Shown here: piece by piece, positions 35,464-45,095 of the stretch
Layout of the letters: each line of letters opens with the position of its first letter
Numbering within the stretch: the first letter of the stretch is position 1
NCBI RefSeq assembly: GCF_900110485.1
Contig: NZ_FODY01000015.1
Location: forward strand, 1 to 64,000
Direction of reading: 5' to 3'
Origin: Propionispora vibrioides
GTDB lineage: Bacteria; Bacillota; Negativicutes; Propionisporales; Propionisporaceae
DNA length: 64,000 nt
Made by a program: the position numbers and the translations under genes
The notes under the pieces: generated by a model
The model's input: only the letters and a program-made list of their open reading frames with translations
What the model was told of the DNA's origin: nothing
Databases searched by the model: none

Positions 35464-36279
35464 TCAAGTTTTATCTGTCGGCAGCCACACTTCATAATAA
35501 TCAAGACCATCCCGGTGTACGCTGGCTATATACCGGCCGATCAAAGGTCCGCCGGCCTTTCTTCCCGTCGCCTGCAGATGCCGGAGTGTCTGCTCCAGCC
35601 CTGCATGCCTGGGTTCCTCATAATTCGTACCCAGCACGGTATACAGATATTCCCCGGCGGGAAAAGCGGCAAGCTCCTGTTGCTCCGCCGCCGTCAAAAC
35701 ATCCAGGTTCGCCGCCTCCACGCTGATCCCGATTTGGGCCGAGCAGAAAGCAGGCTGTCTGAGCAGCGCTTCCTGTGAAACGAAAAGAGTGTACTGCACC
35801 CGGTCGGCCAGCCAGTCTTCCTTCCTGTATTTGCGAAGCATGTCCACCAAATCCTCCGTCTGACCGCTGACCAGCTTATAGCTAAAGCCCGGCGCGGCAA
35901 CAAAAGCATACTTGCCCAGCCAGGCTTCGCACAGCTTGTACTGGTTGGCCGCCTGATTAATCGACTGCTTCAGTTTCAATAATTCCTGTATCCGGCTCTC
36001 GACAACGCTTTGGTTCCGGTTCAGAATATGTTTGATATCGCCAATATCCATTTGGGTTATCATCTGCTTAATTTCTTTGACCGGTATCTCCATGTTCCGG
36101 AAAAACAAAATATCCATCAGCAAAACGATTTCCTCATAGGAATAATAGCGGTATCCGTTATGGTGTTGCTTATGCACCGGCAACAGATCTGCTTTTTCAT
36201 AATACCGCAGGGTATCGGTCGATACATCGAACAGCTTGGCCACTTCACCGATAGACCATTTTTCATTCACCTTATTCAC
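35464..36279 (-). CDS. MerR-family multidrug-sensing regulator (BmrR-like)
   Basis: About 271 residues with a MerR helix-turn-helix (WSIGEVAKLFDVSTDTLRYY, EKADLLPVHKQHHNGYRYYS), a coiled dimerisation helix (about 80-120) and a C-terminal GyrI-like ligand domain ending DGLDYYEVWLP. Proteins of this kind bind hydrophobic cations and activate an exporter, here probably the MATE gene 46 bases downstream. The open frame begins at 36306 inside a repeat arm. A GTG near 36279 or 36270 with purine-rich sequence upstream is more plausible, so the start is uncertain. Confidence 0.82.
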   Translation of the reverse strand: MNKVNEKWSIGEVAKLFDVSTDTLRYYEKADLLPVHKQHHNGYRYYSYEEIVLLMDILFFRNMEIPVKEIKQMITQMDIGDIKHILNRNQSVVESRIQELLKLKQSINQAANQYKLCEAWLGKYAFVAAPGFSYKLVSGQTEDLVDMLRKYRKEDWLADRVQYTLFVSQEALLRQPAFCSAQIGISVEAANLDVLTAAEQQELAAFPAGEYLYTVLGTNYEEPRHAGLEQTLRHLQATGRKAGGPLIGRYIASVHRDGLDYYEVWLPTDKT

Positions 36280-36298
36280 CTGCTCTTTCCGGGCTTTA

Positions 36299-36459
36299 GT
36301 AACCACTGATTAAATGAGCCTGTCGGCCTGGCGAGAGATTTTTTCGTCTAACAAGGAAGTAAAACCGCAGGAATAGTGCCGCTATTTCAAGGTTTTGCTG
36401 ACGCAGTCAGACGGAAAAAGATCCGTCTGGTCGCGCAGTGTGAATTAATCAGTGGTTAC
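36299..36459. repeat. Inverted-ended non-coding repeat, family B, copy 1
   Basis: A 161-base segment bounded by a perfect 15-base inverted repeat (36299-36313 with 36445-36459). Its outer parts are similar to 56239-56320, including GTCGGCCTG near the left and AATTAATCAG near the right end. It fills most of the gap between the MerR and membrane-fusion genes. Confidence 0.65.
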
Positions 36460-36547
36460 TTAGCTGCCACATTGCCATGGTATGCAACAAAAAGTCCGCT
36501 ACCTGCCTTCTATTTATACAACCGTATGCCTTCAACCAAACGACAAA

Positions 36548-37492
36548 CTATACGCCGGAAGGCGCAACAGCAAGCTGGGCCGTCATATTCCAGCGTACCC
36601 GTTCGTCCCAGTAATCCGGTGCTACCGTAACGGTGTAGGTAATATCGCCGCGCTTTTTCTCACCGTAAGGTCTGATACTTTTGACTGTCCCGGCAAGAGT
36701 AAGGTCCGGGATGCCATCAAAGGTTACGGTAACCGGATCGCCCAGTTTTATTCTGGCAACCGTCAGTTCCGTCAGATCATCACTGCGAATTTCCCAGGCA
36801 CTCTCATCGGCAACCCGTACCAGTACAGTACCGGCAGCGGCATACTCGCCGACCTTGCTATCCAAAAATGCCACCTTGCCGTCGATGGCTGCTTTAATCT
36901 CGGTTTTATCAAGCAGTCCCTGGGCTTCCACAAGCCGGGCTTGCTGCGTTTCCAGTTCAGCCTGAGCCTGCGTCAAAGCCGCCCTGTTGCGGTCCACAGC
37001 CGAAACTGCCTGATCAAGCTGCTGCCGTGATGTTGCCCCAGCCGCTTCCAGCCGCTGCTGTCTGGCAAGCTCCCGTTCGGCATCAGCCAGGTTTACCCGG
37101 GCTTGCTCCACCGCCGCCGCGGCCCGGCTGATATCGGCCCGGGTACTGCCAACCCGGGCCTGATAATCCTGCCGGACCAGGCGGAGGATCGGCTGTCCGG
37201 CTTTTACCAGATCGCCTTCCTGCACCAGTATTTCACCGATAGTGCCCTCCACCGGCATGACCATTTGCGCGTACCGGACAGGAAAGACAATGCCTTCTGC
37301 CAGCACCCGGTTGTCCGCCTTTACCGGCGCCAGTTCGTTCTTATCCGTCTGCCGCCCGGCTGTAAACCACCAGCCACCGCCAGCAAGGACAAGAAATATG
37401 AGCAGGATTAGCAGCCAATGCCGTTTAAACCAGTTCACGCCTGTCCGGCTCCCGCTGTTTTTCACACCATCCAGTTCATTTCCCTTATTCAT
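36548..37492 (-). CDS. Membrane-fusion (HlyD/MacA-type) adaptor protein
   Basis: The 314-residue protein has one N-terminal membrane span (LLILLIFLVLAGGGWWFTAG). A biotinyl-lipoyl half (MVMPVEGTIGEILVQEGDLV) follows, then a long coiled-coil hairpin (about 115-195, SRAAAAVEQARVNLADAERE), and the second lipoyl and barrel parts. It links the FtsX-type permease to the cell exterior. Its ATG overlaps the permease stop by eight bases (ATGAATAA), so translation is coupled. It is the last gene of the exporter operon. Confidence 0.85.
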   Translation of the reverse strand: MNKGNELDGVKNSGSRTGVNWFKRHWLLILLIFLVLAGGGWWFTAGRQTDKNELAPVKADNRVLAEGIVFPVRYAQMVMPVEGTIGEILVQEGDLVKAGQPILRLVRQDYQARVGSTRADISRAAAAVEQARVNLADAERELARQQRLEAAGATSRQQLDQAVSAVDRNRAALTQAQAELETQQARLVEAQGLLDKTEIKAAIDGKVAFLDSKVGEYAAAGTVLVRVADESAWEIRSDDLTELTVARIKLGDPVTVTFDGIPDLTLAGTVKSIRPYGEKKRGDITYTVTVAPDYWDERVRWNMTAQLAVAPSGV

Positions 37493-39917
37493 AACCTAAT
37501 ACCTCCCGCACACTAAGTCTGGCTGCATTACGGGCCGGAATCAGACTGGCCGCTACCGAAAGCAGCACCGAAACTACCAGCCAGATTCCCACGCCCCAAA
37601 AGCTAAATGAAAATGTCAGCGGACTTTGCATAAACATAACTCCCACCTCATAGCTGAGCAATGCGGCTACCGGCAGGGCCAATACCAGGCTGAACAGCCA
37701 GCTTAAGACGCCGATGCACAGGGCTTCTACGACAAAGATTCTGCCAATGGTACTGCTGGAAGCGCCAATCGCCCGCATAATGCCAATCTCCCTGGTTCGT
37801 TCCAATACGTTAATTCCCATAGTGCCCATCAGGCCCAAGGCGCCTACAATCGCCAACAGAATAGCCATCAGCAGCAAAAATACAATCAGTATGTCAAACT
37901 GAGAACGGATGCGTTGTTTCTGTTCCCAGGTAATATCAACATTTTGTACCCGCAAATTATTTTTCTTCAGATGCTCCTCCAGCCTTCTCCCCAGTTCGGT
38001 CTGCTCTTGCGGATTGGCCGCTGCGGCTGTAATCTGAACGGATCTGGCGCCACCCGCCTCCTGGATGGCACCGCTAAACCATGAATAGGGAGCATAGGCC
38101 AGCGGCCCGGTCATCGTACTTTTGGCAATACCGACTACGGTAAAGGTAAGCTTGCGGGTGCCAATCTTGATGATTGCCGGGCTGCCGACAGTAAGCCGGG
38201 GACTGTCTTTTAGCGTTTCCGTATTCACCACAAGAGCGCTCTCATCCTCAGGCACCAGCCAGCGACCTGCAATCAGTTGGGGCTGAATCATTTTACTGCC
38301 CACCGGTGGCGCTAAAATAATGACATTCTTACTGGCATCGTCTTCCGCTTCCTTACGCTCGCTCTGCAAGATCCGCCCGGAAGTAAACCCCCAGGCCTCC
38401 GCCGCTTTTACACCGGGTACACGCAGCACCTCATGCTCTATCCGGGCTGCCCGGTAGTTCTCGGTAAATCCCACTGAAATATCATACCGGAAATAGTCAA
38501 GCGCTTCATCCAAAGTAGAATACAGTGAGGAACGAACGGTAAACACCGCCATGAATACCGTTCCGGCTATCGTCAGTGTCAATAAGGTAAGTGCCAGACG
38601 CCCTTTTTTACGAAAAGTATTCCTTAACGAAAGCAGCGCGGGCCGGGATACGTTCTTCAACCGTTCCAGCAGCCGGTCAATCCAGCGGTCCAGGCGACCT
38701 TGAGTGTCTGCACTGCCAATACCATAATCGCTGATAGCTTCCCGGACTGTAATTCCCGTCCCCCGCCACACCGGCCAAACAGCGGCTAACGCCGGTACTC
38801 CCAGCGCTGCCACCGCTTCCAGCAGCAGTACTTTGCCGGGCAGTTCCAGCCCCCCGGAGTCAAAATTAAAGACCTGGGCCATAAAACCGGTTACCATACT
38901 GGCGGCCAGCGCTCCTAACGGTGCGGCAATCACCAACGCCAATACGCCATAGACGCCAACCATGGTCAAATACATTCTTAGAATTTGATCCCGCCTGGCA
39001 CCGATGGCCTTCATAATTCCGACTTGCCTGATTTGTTGTGTCAAAATAGCCGCTATCGTATTTACCAGCAAAAAAGTCCCTAACAGTAACGACAAGATGC
39101 CCAGCACGGTCAGCAGCAGGATTAACGCATTCATAATGCTTTGCAACTGATGTTCACCCGGTTTGTTTACCTGTAGCCAGAACACCGTGGTATCGCCTTG
39201 CTCCAGCTTGCTCCAGGCCCGCCGCCCCACCGCTTCAATCGGCGCCGTATCCTTCCCCTTAAGCACCCAGGGCTCCACAACAAAGTTCACCTGGTCCAAC
39301 CGGCGTTCTTCGTCCAGTTTTTCCAGTGTATCCATACTGATATAGCCATAGGAACGGCCGCTGAACATGCTGGGAATCTGACTGGGATCATAGACCGTAC
39401 CGGTAATTTTTAACGTACGCTTGTGTCCGTCCGAGGTTTCCACCTGAATGTTGCCGCCTTGCGCTACTCCCAGTTCGGCCAGAGAAGAACGTTCCAGCAA
39501 AACATCCCCGTCCCCCGGCGGCCAGGCGCCTGTCTGACTCTTAATCCGGTTCACCTTCTGCCTGCTGTAGTCGGGGATAGCGGTCAAAAACATCTGCCGC
39601 CACTCGCCGCCGGCCGTCCTCACCCGCAGATCAACATTACGCCGTCCTTCAGCCTCCTTTACGCCGCGCAGGCTGCGCACGCTGTCAACCAGTTCCTGGT
39701 CAAAGGGATCGGCATACAGACTGGCGCTGGCCGGCACCGCCGACCTCCAGCTTGCATCCAGGTCCCGTTCAAACATTAAATACGCACTATAGACCATGCC
39801 GACGGCAAATACGCCAACTGTGATAGACAGTACCACCAGCAAGGTCCGCAGCTTGTTTCCCCACAAATCGGCCAGCACTTTACGCCACCGTGGCCCCCAC
39901 AAGGTATAGCTAATCAC
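37485..39917 (-). CDS. FtsX/MacB-type ABC transporter permease (duplicated)
   Basis: About 810 residues with two tandem FtsX-type permease units. Each has a membrane segment, an extracytoplasmic domain and three further spans; the first contains [17 protein letters not shown] and the second [17 protein letters not shown]. It forms the membrane part of a MacB/LolCDE-like mechanotransmission ABC system. The frame opens at 39962, but AGGGAG is ten bases before GTG 39917, which overlaps the ATPase stop (GTGATTAG). Substrates may be lipids, peptides or antibiotics. Confidence 0.85.
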   Translation of the reverse strand: MISYTLWGPRWRKVLADLWGNKLRTLLVVLSITVGVFAVGMVYSAYLMFERDLDASWRSAVPASASLYADPFDQELVDSVRSLRGVKEAEGRRNVDLRVRTAGGEWRQMFLTAIPDYSRQKVNRIKSQTGAWPPGDGDVLLERSSLAELGVAQGGNIQVETSDGHKRTLKITGTVYDPSQIPSMFSGRSYGYISMDTLEKLDEERRLDQVNFVVEPWVLKGKDTAPIEAVGRRAWSKLEQGDTTVFWLQVNKPGEHQLQSIMNALILLLTVLGILSLLLGTFLLVNTIAAILTQQIRQVGIMKAIGARRDQILRMYLTMVGVYGVLALVIAAPLGALAASMVTGFMAQVFNFDSGGLELPGKVLLLEAVAALGVPALAAVWPVWRGTGITVREAISDYGIGSADTQGRLDRWIDRLLERLKNVSRPALLSLRNTFRKKGRLALTLLTLTIAGTVFMAVFTVRSSLYSTLDEALDYFRYDISVGFTENYRAARIEHEVLRVPGVKAAEAWGFTSGRILQSERKEAEDDASKNVIILAPPVGSKMIQPQLIAGRWLVPEDESALVVNTETLKDSPRLTVGSPAIIKIGTRKLTFTVVGIAKSTMTGPLAYAPYSWFSGAIQEAGGARSVQITAAAANPQEQTELGRRLEEHLKKNNLRVQNVDITWEQKQRIRSQFDILIVFLLLMAILLAIVGALGLMGTMGINVLERTREIGIMRAIGASSSTIGRIFVVEALCIGVLSWLFSLVLALPVAALLSYEVGVMFMQSPLTFSFSFWGVGIWLVVSVLLSVAASLIPARNAARLSVREVLGYE

Positions 39918-40671
39918 GGCTGGCACACTCCCTATCCCCGTCCGGCAGTATCTGGCCATCATAAACCGTCACAATCCGGCCGCTGCGACGGGCCAAGTCA
40001 TTGTCGTGAGTGACCATAAGAATGGTTTTGCCCCCGGCAGCCAGCTCCTGGAAAAAGTCAATCACACTGGTAGCCGTGCGGCTGTCCAGATTGCCTGTCG
40101 GTTCATCGGCCACCAACAGCGGCGGATCATTGGCCAAAGACCGGGCAATAGCCACCCTCTGCTGCTGACCGCCGGACAAGTTGGCCGGCAGTTTATGAGC
40201 CTGTTCCCGCACACCTACCAGTTCCAGCAATGCTAAAGCCCTTGCCGGTCTTTCCGTCCGGCTGTACATGCCGCAAAAATCCATGGGCAGCATAACGTTT
40301 TCCATTACCGTCAGGGTGGGTAGAAGCTGAAAAAATTGAAAGACCACACCTACCGTCCGCCCCCGCCAAACAGCAATCTGATTTTCATTCAGTGTATGCA
40401 CAGGCATGCCGCTAATCCAGACTTCACCGCCGGTGGGCCGGTCAATACCGGTAATCATATTAATTAAGGTCGATTTGCCGCTGCCCGATTTTCCCACCAC
40501 GGCGACAAACTCCCCCGCCTTTACCGACAATTGGATGCCTTTTAGCGCTTCAAACTCACCGGCTCCGGTAAAATACGTCTTGCTCACTTTTGTCATTTCC
40601 ACTGCCGCCATCCCGGCCCGGGGTTGCGGCAATTTAGCTTCCATTAATCCTGACAGCCATTTTGCAATCAT
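39910..40671 (-). CDS. ABC transporter ATP-binding protein (MacB/LolD type)
   Basis: The 253-residue ATPase has Walker [11 protein letters not shown]-loop [17 protein letters not shown], signature [15 protein letters not shown], Walker [13 protein letters not shown] and the H-loop MVTHD. The DEPTGNLDS form is diagnostic of the MacB/LolD group. An extra N-terminal stretch of about 25 residues precedes the usual start. GGAGG lies before ATG 40671. It is the first gene of the exporter operon downstream of the TetR-family gene. Confidence 0.9.
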   Translation of the reverse strand: MIAKWLSGLMEAKLPQPRAGMAAVEMTKVSKTYFTGAGEFEALKGIQLSVKAGEFVAVVGKSGSGKSTLINMITGIDRPTGGEVWISGMPVHTLNENQIAVWRGRTVGVVFQFFQLLPTLTVMENVMLPMDFCGMYSRTERPARALALLELVGVREQAHKLPANLSGGQQQRVAIARSLANDPPLLVADEPTGNLDSRTATSVIDFFQELAAGGKTILMVTHDNDLARRSGRIVTVYDGQILPDGDRECASRD

Positions 40672-40717
40672 AACTTCCTCCGTCTTTTCCTAGGCTCGTA
40701 AATTCTCAGGCGCGCCG

Positions 40718-40786
40718 CCACCTTGCCTTGCGAAAAAATTCCCGCAAATTCAATTTACACTTTTAAAGCTGGTGAAGCACTAGCAA
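40718..40786. repeat. Half copy of repeat family A
   Basis: About 65 bases resemble the right half of 58191-58370 (CCTTGC, AAAAAATTCCCGC, TTTACRCTTT, CACTAGCA). The segment supplies the last codons and the stop of the TetR-family gene. Confidence 0.5.
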
Positions 40787-41362
40787 TGGCGTGACCAAGG
40801 CCGCCTCCAGATTCTCAGCCACCCGTTCAGCCGTCAGTTGCCGGCTGATCAGCAGGTAAGGTGTGGCTCCGTCCAAAGCGGCAAACAGGGCAGTAGCCTG
40901 ACTACGCGGCGAATGGTCGCGAAACTTTCCCTGCTCCAGACCTTTGGTAAACAGCCGCTCATAAAAAGCAATCATATCGCCGCTATAAGCATTAATAAGC
41001 GACCACATAGCGGAGCAGGCCAAAATCTTGGACAAGGACAATAAAATAAACGTCATTTCCCGGGGATGCTGCGCCCAATATTGCAAATAGACCACTATGA
41101 AAAAGCGTAATCCTTCCACCGGACAGGAAAGGTTCTCCGCTTGATAGATCAGTTCCCGGACCGGCTCAAAATACTTCCCGTTAGCCGCCAGTAAAATCTC
41201 GTCTTTGCTTTTGTAATGGTAATATAAGCCGCCCTTGGTCAGACCCGCCCGGGCGGCAATCACCTCCATGGAAGCCCCTTCGTATCCTTTTGCCAGAAAC
41301 TCCGTGACTGCCGCTTCCAAAATATCTTCCCTGCGTTGTTCCTTCGGAGCTTTTTTAGTCAC
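40763..41362 (-). CDS. TetR-family transcriptional regulator
   Basis: The 199-residue protein has an N-terminal TetR helix-turn-helix (ILEAAVTEFLAKGYEGASME, RAGLTKGGLYYHYKSKDEIL) and a divergent ligand-binding helical domain. It probably represses the exporter operon downstream (ATPase, permease, adaptor) and itself. A palindromic site is at 41396-41420. It starts at GTG 41362 with AAGGGAAG upstream. Its last six or seven codons (ending LLVLHQL) overlap a repeat fragment, so the original C-terminus may have been replaced. Confidence 0.88.
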   Translation of the reverse strand: MTKKAPKEQRREDILEAAVTEFLAKGYEGASMEVIAARAGLTKGGLYYHYKSKDEILLAANGKYFEPVRELIYQAENLSCPVEGLRFFIVVYLQYWAQHPREMTFILLSLSKILACSAMWSLINAYSGDMIAFYERLFTKGLEQGKFRDHSPRSQATALFAALDGATPYLLISRQLTAERVAENLEAALVTPLLVLHQL

Positions 41363-41395
41363 TATGATCGCTTCCCTTCTTGCCTACCGGAATAA

Positions 41396-41420
41396 AAATA
41401 CCTACCGCCGGTATTTTTTA
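41396..41420. promoter_or_regulatory. TetR-type operator
   Basis: AAAAATACC (41396-41404) and GGTATTTTT (41412-41420) form outer arms, and TACCGCCGGTA (41405-41415) is a nested palindrome, 34 bases upstream of the TetR-family start. Confidence 0.6.
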
Positions 41421-41517
41421 TAAAAACATTGCCCTTTCTCCGGTCTGCTTTGCTATAAAAATTTATGCCGGCAAACTCTATGCCATGACAAGCCAGGCTT
41501 CCTTCACCCCGGCTTGC

Positions 41518-41751
41518 TCAAAACATGGCCATTTGCTCATGGATTTCATCATCCCGCAGCTCGGGCTTGGCTATCTCCTCAAACTTCGGGTTCTTTATAT
41601 CCTGAAAGCCTGTCCATCTCCGGCAGTCAGGGCAGTATACGCTGCTGGCGCTGAGCACCCAGGCCAGTTCCCGCTTGCATTTTATACAAACAAATTGATA
41701 AAGCTTATCGTCCACTATACTCACTCTCTTCCGGACAAGAGGACGGTGCAC
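41518..41751 (-). CDS. Small zinc-ribbon-like protein
   Basis: Up to 77 residues with CIKC and CPDC pairs 17 residues apart (YQFVCIKCKRELAWVLSASS, VYCPDCRRWTGFQ), a likely zinc ribbon. An acidic C-terminus follows (KFEEIAKPELRDDEIHEQMA). The frame opens with GTG 41751, but internal GTG codons near 41727 or 41718 with a purine-rich stretch upstream could be the true start. The function is unknown, and no neighbour points to one. The 260-base gap to 42012 holds only the peptidase terminator. Confidence 0.6.
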   Translation of the reverse strand: MHRPLVRKRVSIVDDKLYQFVCIKCKRELAWVLSASSVYCPDCRRWTGFQDIKNPKFEEIAKPELRDDEIHEQMAMF

Positions 41752-41960
41752 TAAGCCCAGCCTCCCGTATATCAGGCAGAACCTGGAAATTCATCCTGTT
41801 ACTATAATCGAGAAAATCCCCGTCATTCCTTACTGGATAAGCATTTCTCCATATATCTCCGTTATCCCTGCCTGGAAAAAGAAAGAATGATTTCGCTGGA
41901 GAAAGCCACCAGCCCTTTTATACGATGTACGCTGTAAAGGACTTTCATCGTCCTAAAATA

Positions 41961-42002
41961 TTTAAAGGGTAAATAGAATACCGCTCCTATTTACCCTTTA
42001 AA
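41961..42002 (-). terminator. Terminator of the C39-like peptidase gene
   Basis: A 16-base perfect stem (41961-41976 with 41987-42002) starts ten bases beyond the stop codon. Confidence 0.7.
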
Positions 42003-42012
42003 ACATATTTTT

Positions 42013-42807
42013 TTAAATTGAAGGTGGTTTTGCTACCAGCCATTGTTGATTTTGCTGCCCTTTGGGGAGCATATGAGCATCAAACCACATGTAATAAAAC
42101 CTTTCGACCGAATTCACATTGTAACCATCCTGTAAATGATCCGACGTATCGTAAGAATCTGCTAAAATCAAAACATCATCAGCCGTCGTATCTGTTCCCA
42201 TGGTATCATACCCGATAATAGCCCGCCAATGTCCGCCCCAGTCAATATTCTCTACCAGTACAGGAGTATTATCTTTTAAATTGGCTATGACAAAATTTTT
42301 AAAATCATTTACGTTTGCAAAGGTAGAGCCATTTTTATCAGCCTTGTCTAAGCTGGACGTAACATCCCAGCCAATGCCTTTAAAAAAGTTCACCATCCCT
42401 TTTGTATCCGTTCCTACAATCGGTTTGGTATTCATAATATTAGCAATTGCCTTTTCCGTCCATTTTGTATTGCCAAAGTGCACAAGAACGGTTAACGCAG
42501 CCGCAGGACCACAGGTGATTTCGGTGGTTTGCTGATAGGTCTTATAATGAGGCAGAATCGTTAAGGTATTTGTTGATTGTAGATTATAAAAATCCGGAGC
42601 GGCAAAATAAGGCGATTGTTTAACATTGCCTATACCATGATAGGAAGAGGCACCTTCCGAAGAGGTAATATAGCTGGAAGGATAAGGAATTACGTGACTG
42701 TCCTCGCCATTAGCCAAAACATCCGGACTATTGGCAAAAGCTATACTTGTCATACTAAAAATTAACCCTATGACCAGATAAAAAGATAATAAGTGTAACT
42801 TTTTCAC
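42013..42807 (-). CDS. Secreted C39-like cysteine peptidase
   Basis: The 264-residue protein has a clear signal peptide (FYLVIGLIFSMTSIAFANS). A papain-fold domain follows with Cys in EITCGPAAALTVL, His in WGGHWRAIIGYD and Asp in LILADSYD, the peptidase_C39_2 pattern. It would act outside the cell on peptides or proteins, or perhaps as a bacteriocin-like or self-processing enzyme; no partner substrate is adjacent. The ribosome site before ATG 42807 (AAGAAGGAAT region) is acceptable. The gene is monocistronic. Confidence 0.82.
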   Translation of the reverse strand: MKKLHLLSFYLVIGLIFSMTSIAFANSPDVLANGEDSHVIPYPSSYITSSEGASSYHGIGNVKQSPYFAAPDFYNLQSTNTLTILPHYKTYQQTTEITCGPAAALTVLVHFGNTKWTEKAIANIMNTKPIVGTDTKGMVNFFKGIGWDVTSSLDKADKNGSTFANVNDFKNFVIANLKDNTPVLVENIDWGGHWRAIIGYDTMGTDTTADDVLILADSYDTSDHLQDGYNVNSVERFYYMWFDAHMLPKGQQNQQWLVAKPPSI

Positions 42808-42843
42808 AGTATTCCTTCTTTCTTTTTCTTAATGTTATTATCT

Positions 42844-42955
42844 CAGTTCCCAGGCAAACAGAAATTCCCGCCCAATTTGTACCCTTTGAGCAACTACATA
42901 CTAAGTTTATTTTTCTAATTCTCTACCTAACAAATTAATCCTTCAAAAGCAATTT
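42844..42955. repeat. Joined copy of the two fragments flanking the repressor module
   Basis: 42844-42890 resembles 24195-24240, and 42891-42953 resembles 25172-25232, but here they are adjacent without the XRE/Ner genes between. The rest of 42808-43221 contains a weak hairpin (43056-43064 with 43094-43102) and nothing else recognisable. Confidence 0.55.
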
Positions 42956-43221
42956 GGAAAAAGATTTACATTCTTTTAGTTACCGGCTGTGCCCGATCGC
43001 TTTTCGTACGGTGTCAGGTTACTTTTTCTCTATCGCCTGCATCGAGCCTAAATAGAAAGTACCCAGCCCCTGCAGCTTATTACTGTAAGGACCGGGTACT
43101 TTTGTTATTGAACCATATACTTATTCTCTGCCCATCACGTACTAGACAGGGTTCTTATTTTACCTGCCGATAGTACACTTGTTTATATCTGCCAGGGCAT
43201 TCAAAAGAAGAGTCAGCCGAT

Positions 43222-44220
43222 TTATTTACTCGCTTCCTCAATCGCAACGGCAACGGCGACGGTAGCACCAACCATTGGATTGTTGCCCATGCCTATGAGG
43301 CCCATCATTTCCACATGAGCCGGCACTGACGACGAACCGGCGAACTGGGCATCGGAATGCATCCGTCCCATGGTATCGGTCATACCGTAAGAAGCCGGAC
43401 CGGCCGCCATGTTGTCCGGGTGCAGCGTACGTCCCGTACCGCCGCCGGAGGCAACGGAAAAATAACGCCGTCCTTTTTCGGTGCATTCTTTTTTATACGT
43501 GCCGGCTACCGGGTGCTGGAACCGCGTGGGATTGGTGGAGTTGCCGGTAATCGAGATATCGACCCCTTCCAGCGTCATGATCGCCACACCTTCCATTACA
43601 TCGTCAGCCCCGTAGCAGCGCACATTAGCCCGTTCCGATTGGGAATAGGCCTTCTCCCTGACAATCGACAGCTTACTGCTGTAATAGTCAAAAACAGTCT
43701 GCACATAAGTGAAACCGTTGACCCTTGAAATGATCTGTGCCGCATCTTTACCCAGACCATTTAAAATGACCCGCAATGGCTCCTTACGTACTTTATTGGC
43801 CGATTTAGCAATGCCGATCGCCCCTTCAGCAGCGGCAAACGATTCATGACCGGCCAGAAAGGCAAAGCATTTCGTTTCTTCCCGCAGCAGCATAGCGGCC
43901 AGATTGCCATGCCCCAGTCCAACCTTGCGGCCGTCGGCTACCGAGCCGGGAATACAAAACGCCTGAAGCCCTTCACCGATTGCCTCTGCCGCATCGGCAG
44001 CCTTGGTACAGCCCCGTTTCAGCGCGACCGCAGCCCCCAAGGTATAGGCCCAACAGGCATTTTCAAAGCAAATTGGCTGAATTCCCCTGACCATACCGGG
44101 CACATCCATCCCTTTTTGCTCACACATTTCTTTCGCCGCTTCCAACGACTCAATTCCCTGTTCTTGTAAGAAAGCTTCTATTTTGGCGATTCGCCGTTCA
44201 TATCCTTCAAATTTTGCCAT
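43222..44220 (-). CDS. GGGtGRT-family protein of unknown function
   Basis: The 332-residue protein contains the name-giving motif SVASGGGTGRTLHPDNMAAG near its centre-right. Conserved-looking segments include GIQPICFENACWAYTLGAAV, GHGNLAAMLLREETKCFAFL and GNNPMVGATVAVAVAIEEAS. Members of this family are encoded next to a NifU-like scaffold, as here (18-base gap). No enzymatic function is known to me. Two Cys (CFENAC) and a repeated Gly-rich pattern could bind a cofactor. It is cytoplasmic, the second gene of a transcript headed by a fluoride riboswitch. Confidence 0.85.
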   Translation of the reverse strand: MAKFEGYERRIAKIEAFLQEQGIESLEAAKEMCEQKGMDVPGMVRGIQPICFENACWAYTLGAAVALKRGCTKAADAAEAIGEGLQAFCIPGSVADGRKVGLGHGNLAAMLLREETKCFAFLAGHESFAAAEGAIGIAKSANKVRKEPLRVILNGLGKDAAQIISRVNGFTYVQTVFDYYSSKLSIVREKAYSQSERANVRCYGADDVMEGVAIMTLEGVDISITGNSTNPTRFQHPVAGTYKKECTEKGRRYFSVASGGGTGRTLHPDNMAAGPASYGMTDTMGRMHSDAQFAGSSSVPAHVEMMGLIGMGNNPMVGATVAVAVAIEEASK

Positions 44221-44238
44221 CCTTGTCTACCCCCTCGC

Positions 44239-44931
44239 TTATTCATGCCGGGGGTCGATGTGTTTGACCCCTTCGTCGTAGCGTCCATATTGACCGGTTG
44301 CCTTTTTCAACGCTTCGTTTGCGTCGGTGCCTTTCTTGATCATTTCCATCATTTTTCCTAAATGGACAAAACGATAGCCAATAATTTCGTTGTCAGCATC
44401 CAGCGCCAGCGAAGTAACATACCCCTCCGCCAACTCCATATAACGCGGGCCTTTGGCCAACGTGCCATACATGGTACCCGTCTGACTGCGCAGCCCTTTA
44501 CCAAGGTCCTCCAGTCCGGCGCCAATCGGCAAACCGCCTTCGGAAAATGCAGTCTGACTGCGGCCATAAACAATTTGCAGGAAAAGTTCACGCATAGCAG
44601 TATTGATTGCGTCGCAAACAAGGTCGGTATTAAGCGCCTCCAGGATGGTTTTGCCTGGCAGGATTTCCGAAGCCATTGCTGCCGAATGAGTCATGCCGGA
44701 ACAGCCAATCGTTTCGACCAGCGCTTCCTCAATGACACCTTCTTTCACGTTAAGCGTCAGCTTACAGGCACCCTGCTGCGGCGCACACCAACCTACACCA
44801 TGAGTCAGACCGCAAATATCCTTGACCTCCCGGGCCTTTACCCATTTACCCTCTTGCGGGATCGGCGCCGCCCCATGATTGACGCCTTTGGCTACACAGG
44901 TCATTTCTTCGACTTCTGTTGAATACTTCAT
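44239..44931 (-). CDS. NifU-like iron-sulfur scaffold partner of the GGGtGRT protein
   Basis: The 230-residue protein has an IscU/NifU-like N-terminal part with cysteines in DICGLTHGVGWCAPQQGACK and ETIGCSGMTHSAAMA. The C-terminal half is not found in IscU (YMELAEGYVTSLALDADNEI, FVHLGKMMEMIKKGTDANEA). The cysteine spacing suggests cluster binding, but classical NifS/IscS partners are absent. AGGAG precedes ATG 44931. It is the first gene after the riboswitch and probably works with the GGGtGRT protein. Confidence 0.82.
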   Translation of the reverse strand: MKYSTEVEEMTCVAKGVNHGAAPIPQEGKWVKAREVKDICGLTHGVGWCAPQQGACKLTLNVKEGVIEEALVETIGCSGMTHSAAMASEILPGKTILEALNTDLVCDAINTAMRELFLQIVYGRSQTAFSEGGLPIGAGLEDLGKGLRSQTGTMYGTLAKGPRYMELAEGYVTSLALDADNEIIGYRFVHLGKMMEMIKKGTDANEALKKATGQYGRYDEGVKHIDPRHE

Positions 44932-44962
44932 CTCTCTTCTCCTTTCATGCTAAGCCTCGGCC

Positions 44963-45041
44963 ATAAAAATAGACTCCTACCGTAGAGGTAGGAGTCATCG
45001 GCGCACTCGAAACTGCGCAGTTCATGGCGAACTCCATCGCC
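44963..45041 (-). ncRNA. Fluoride (crcB-type) riboswitch with overlapping terminator
   Basis: Read on the minus strand from 45041: P1 is GGCGA/UCGCC closing loop UGGAGU, a second helix is GCGC/GCGC, and then comes GAUGACUCCUACC. The loop GGAGU is complementary to ACUCC of that 3' segment, the pseudoknot of crcB RNAs. The same 3' segment (44987-44996) also pairs with 44972-44981 to form a terminator ending in T5. A strong promoter is at 45066-45095. Ligand-stabilised pseudoknot should block the terminator and turn on the NifU-like/GGGtGRT genes. Confidence 0.88.
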
Positions 45042-45065
45042 AAACTATGTATTAGTTACGTAAAA

Positions 45066-45095
45066 ATTATACTGTTAATCTAGCAGAAACGTCAA
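45066..45095 (-). promoter_or_regulatory. Sigma-A promoter of the first riboswitch transcript
   Basis: TTGACG (45095-45090) and TATAAT (45071-45066) with an 18-base spacer place the transcript start about 15-20 bases before the riboswitch. The sequence from 45096 to 45324 shows no gene I can support. Confidence 0.8.
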
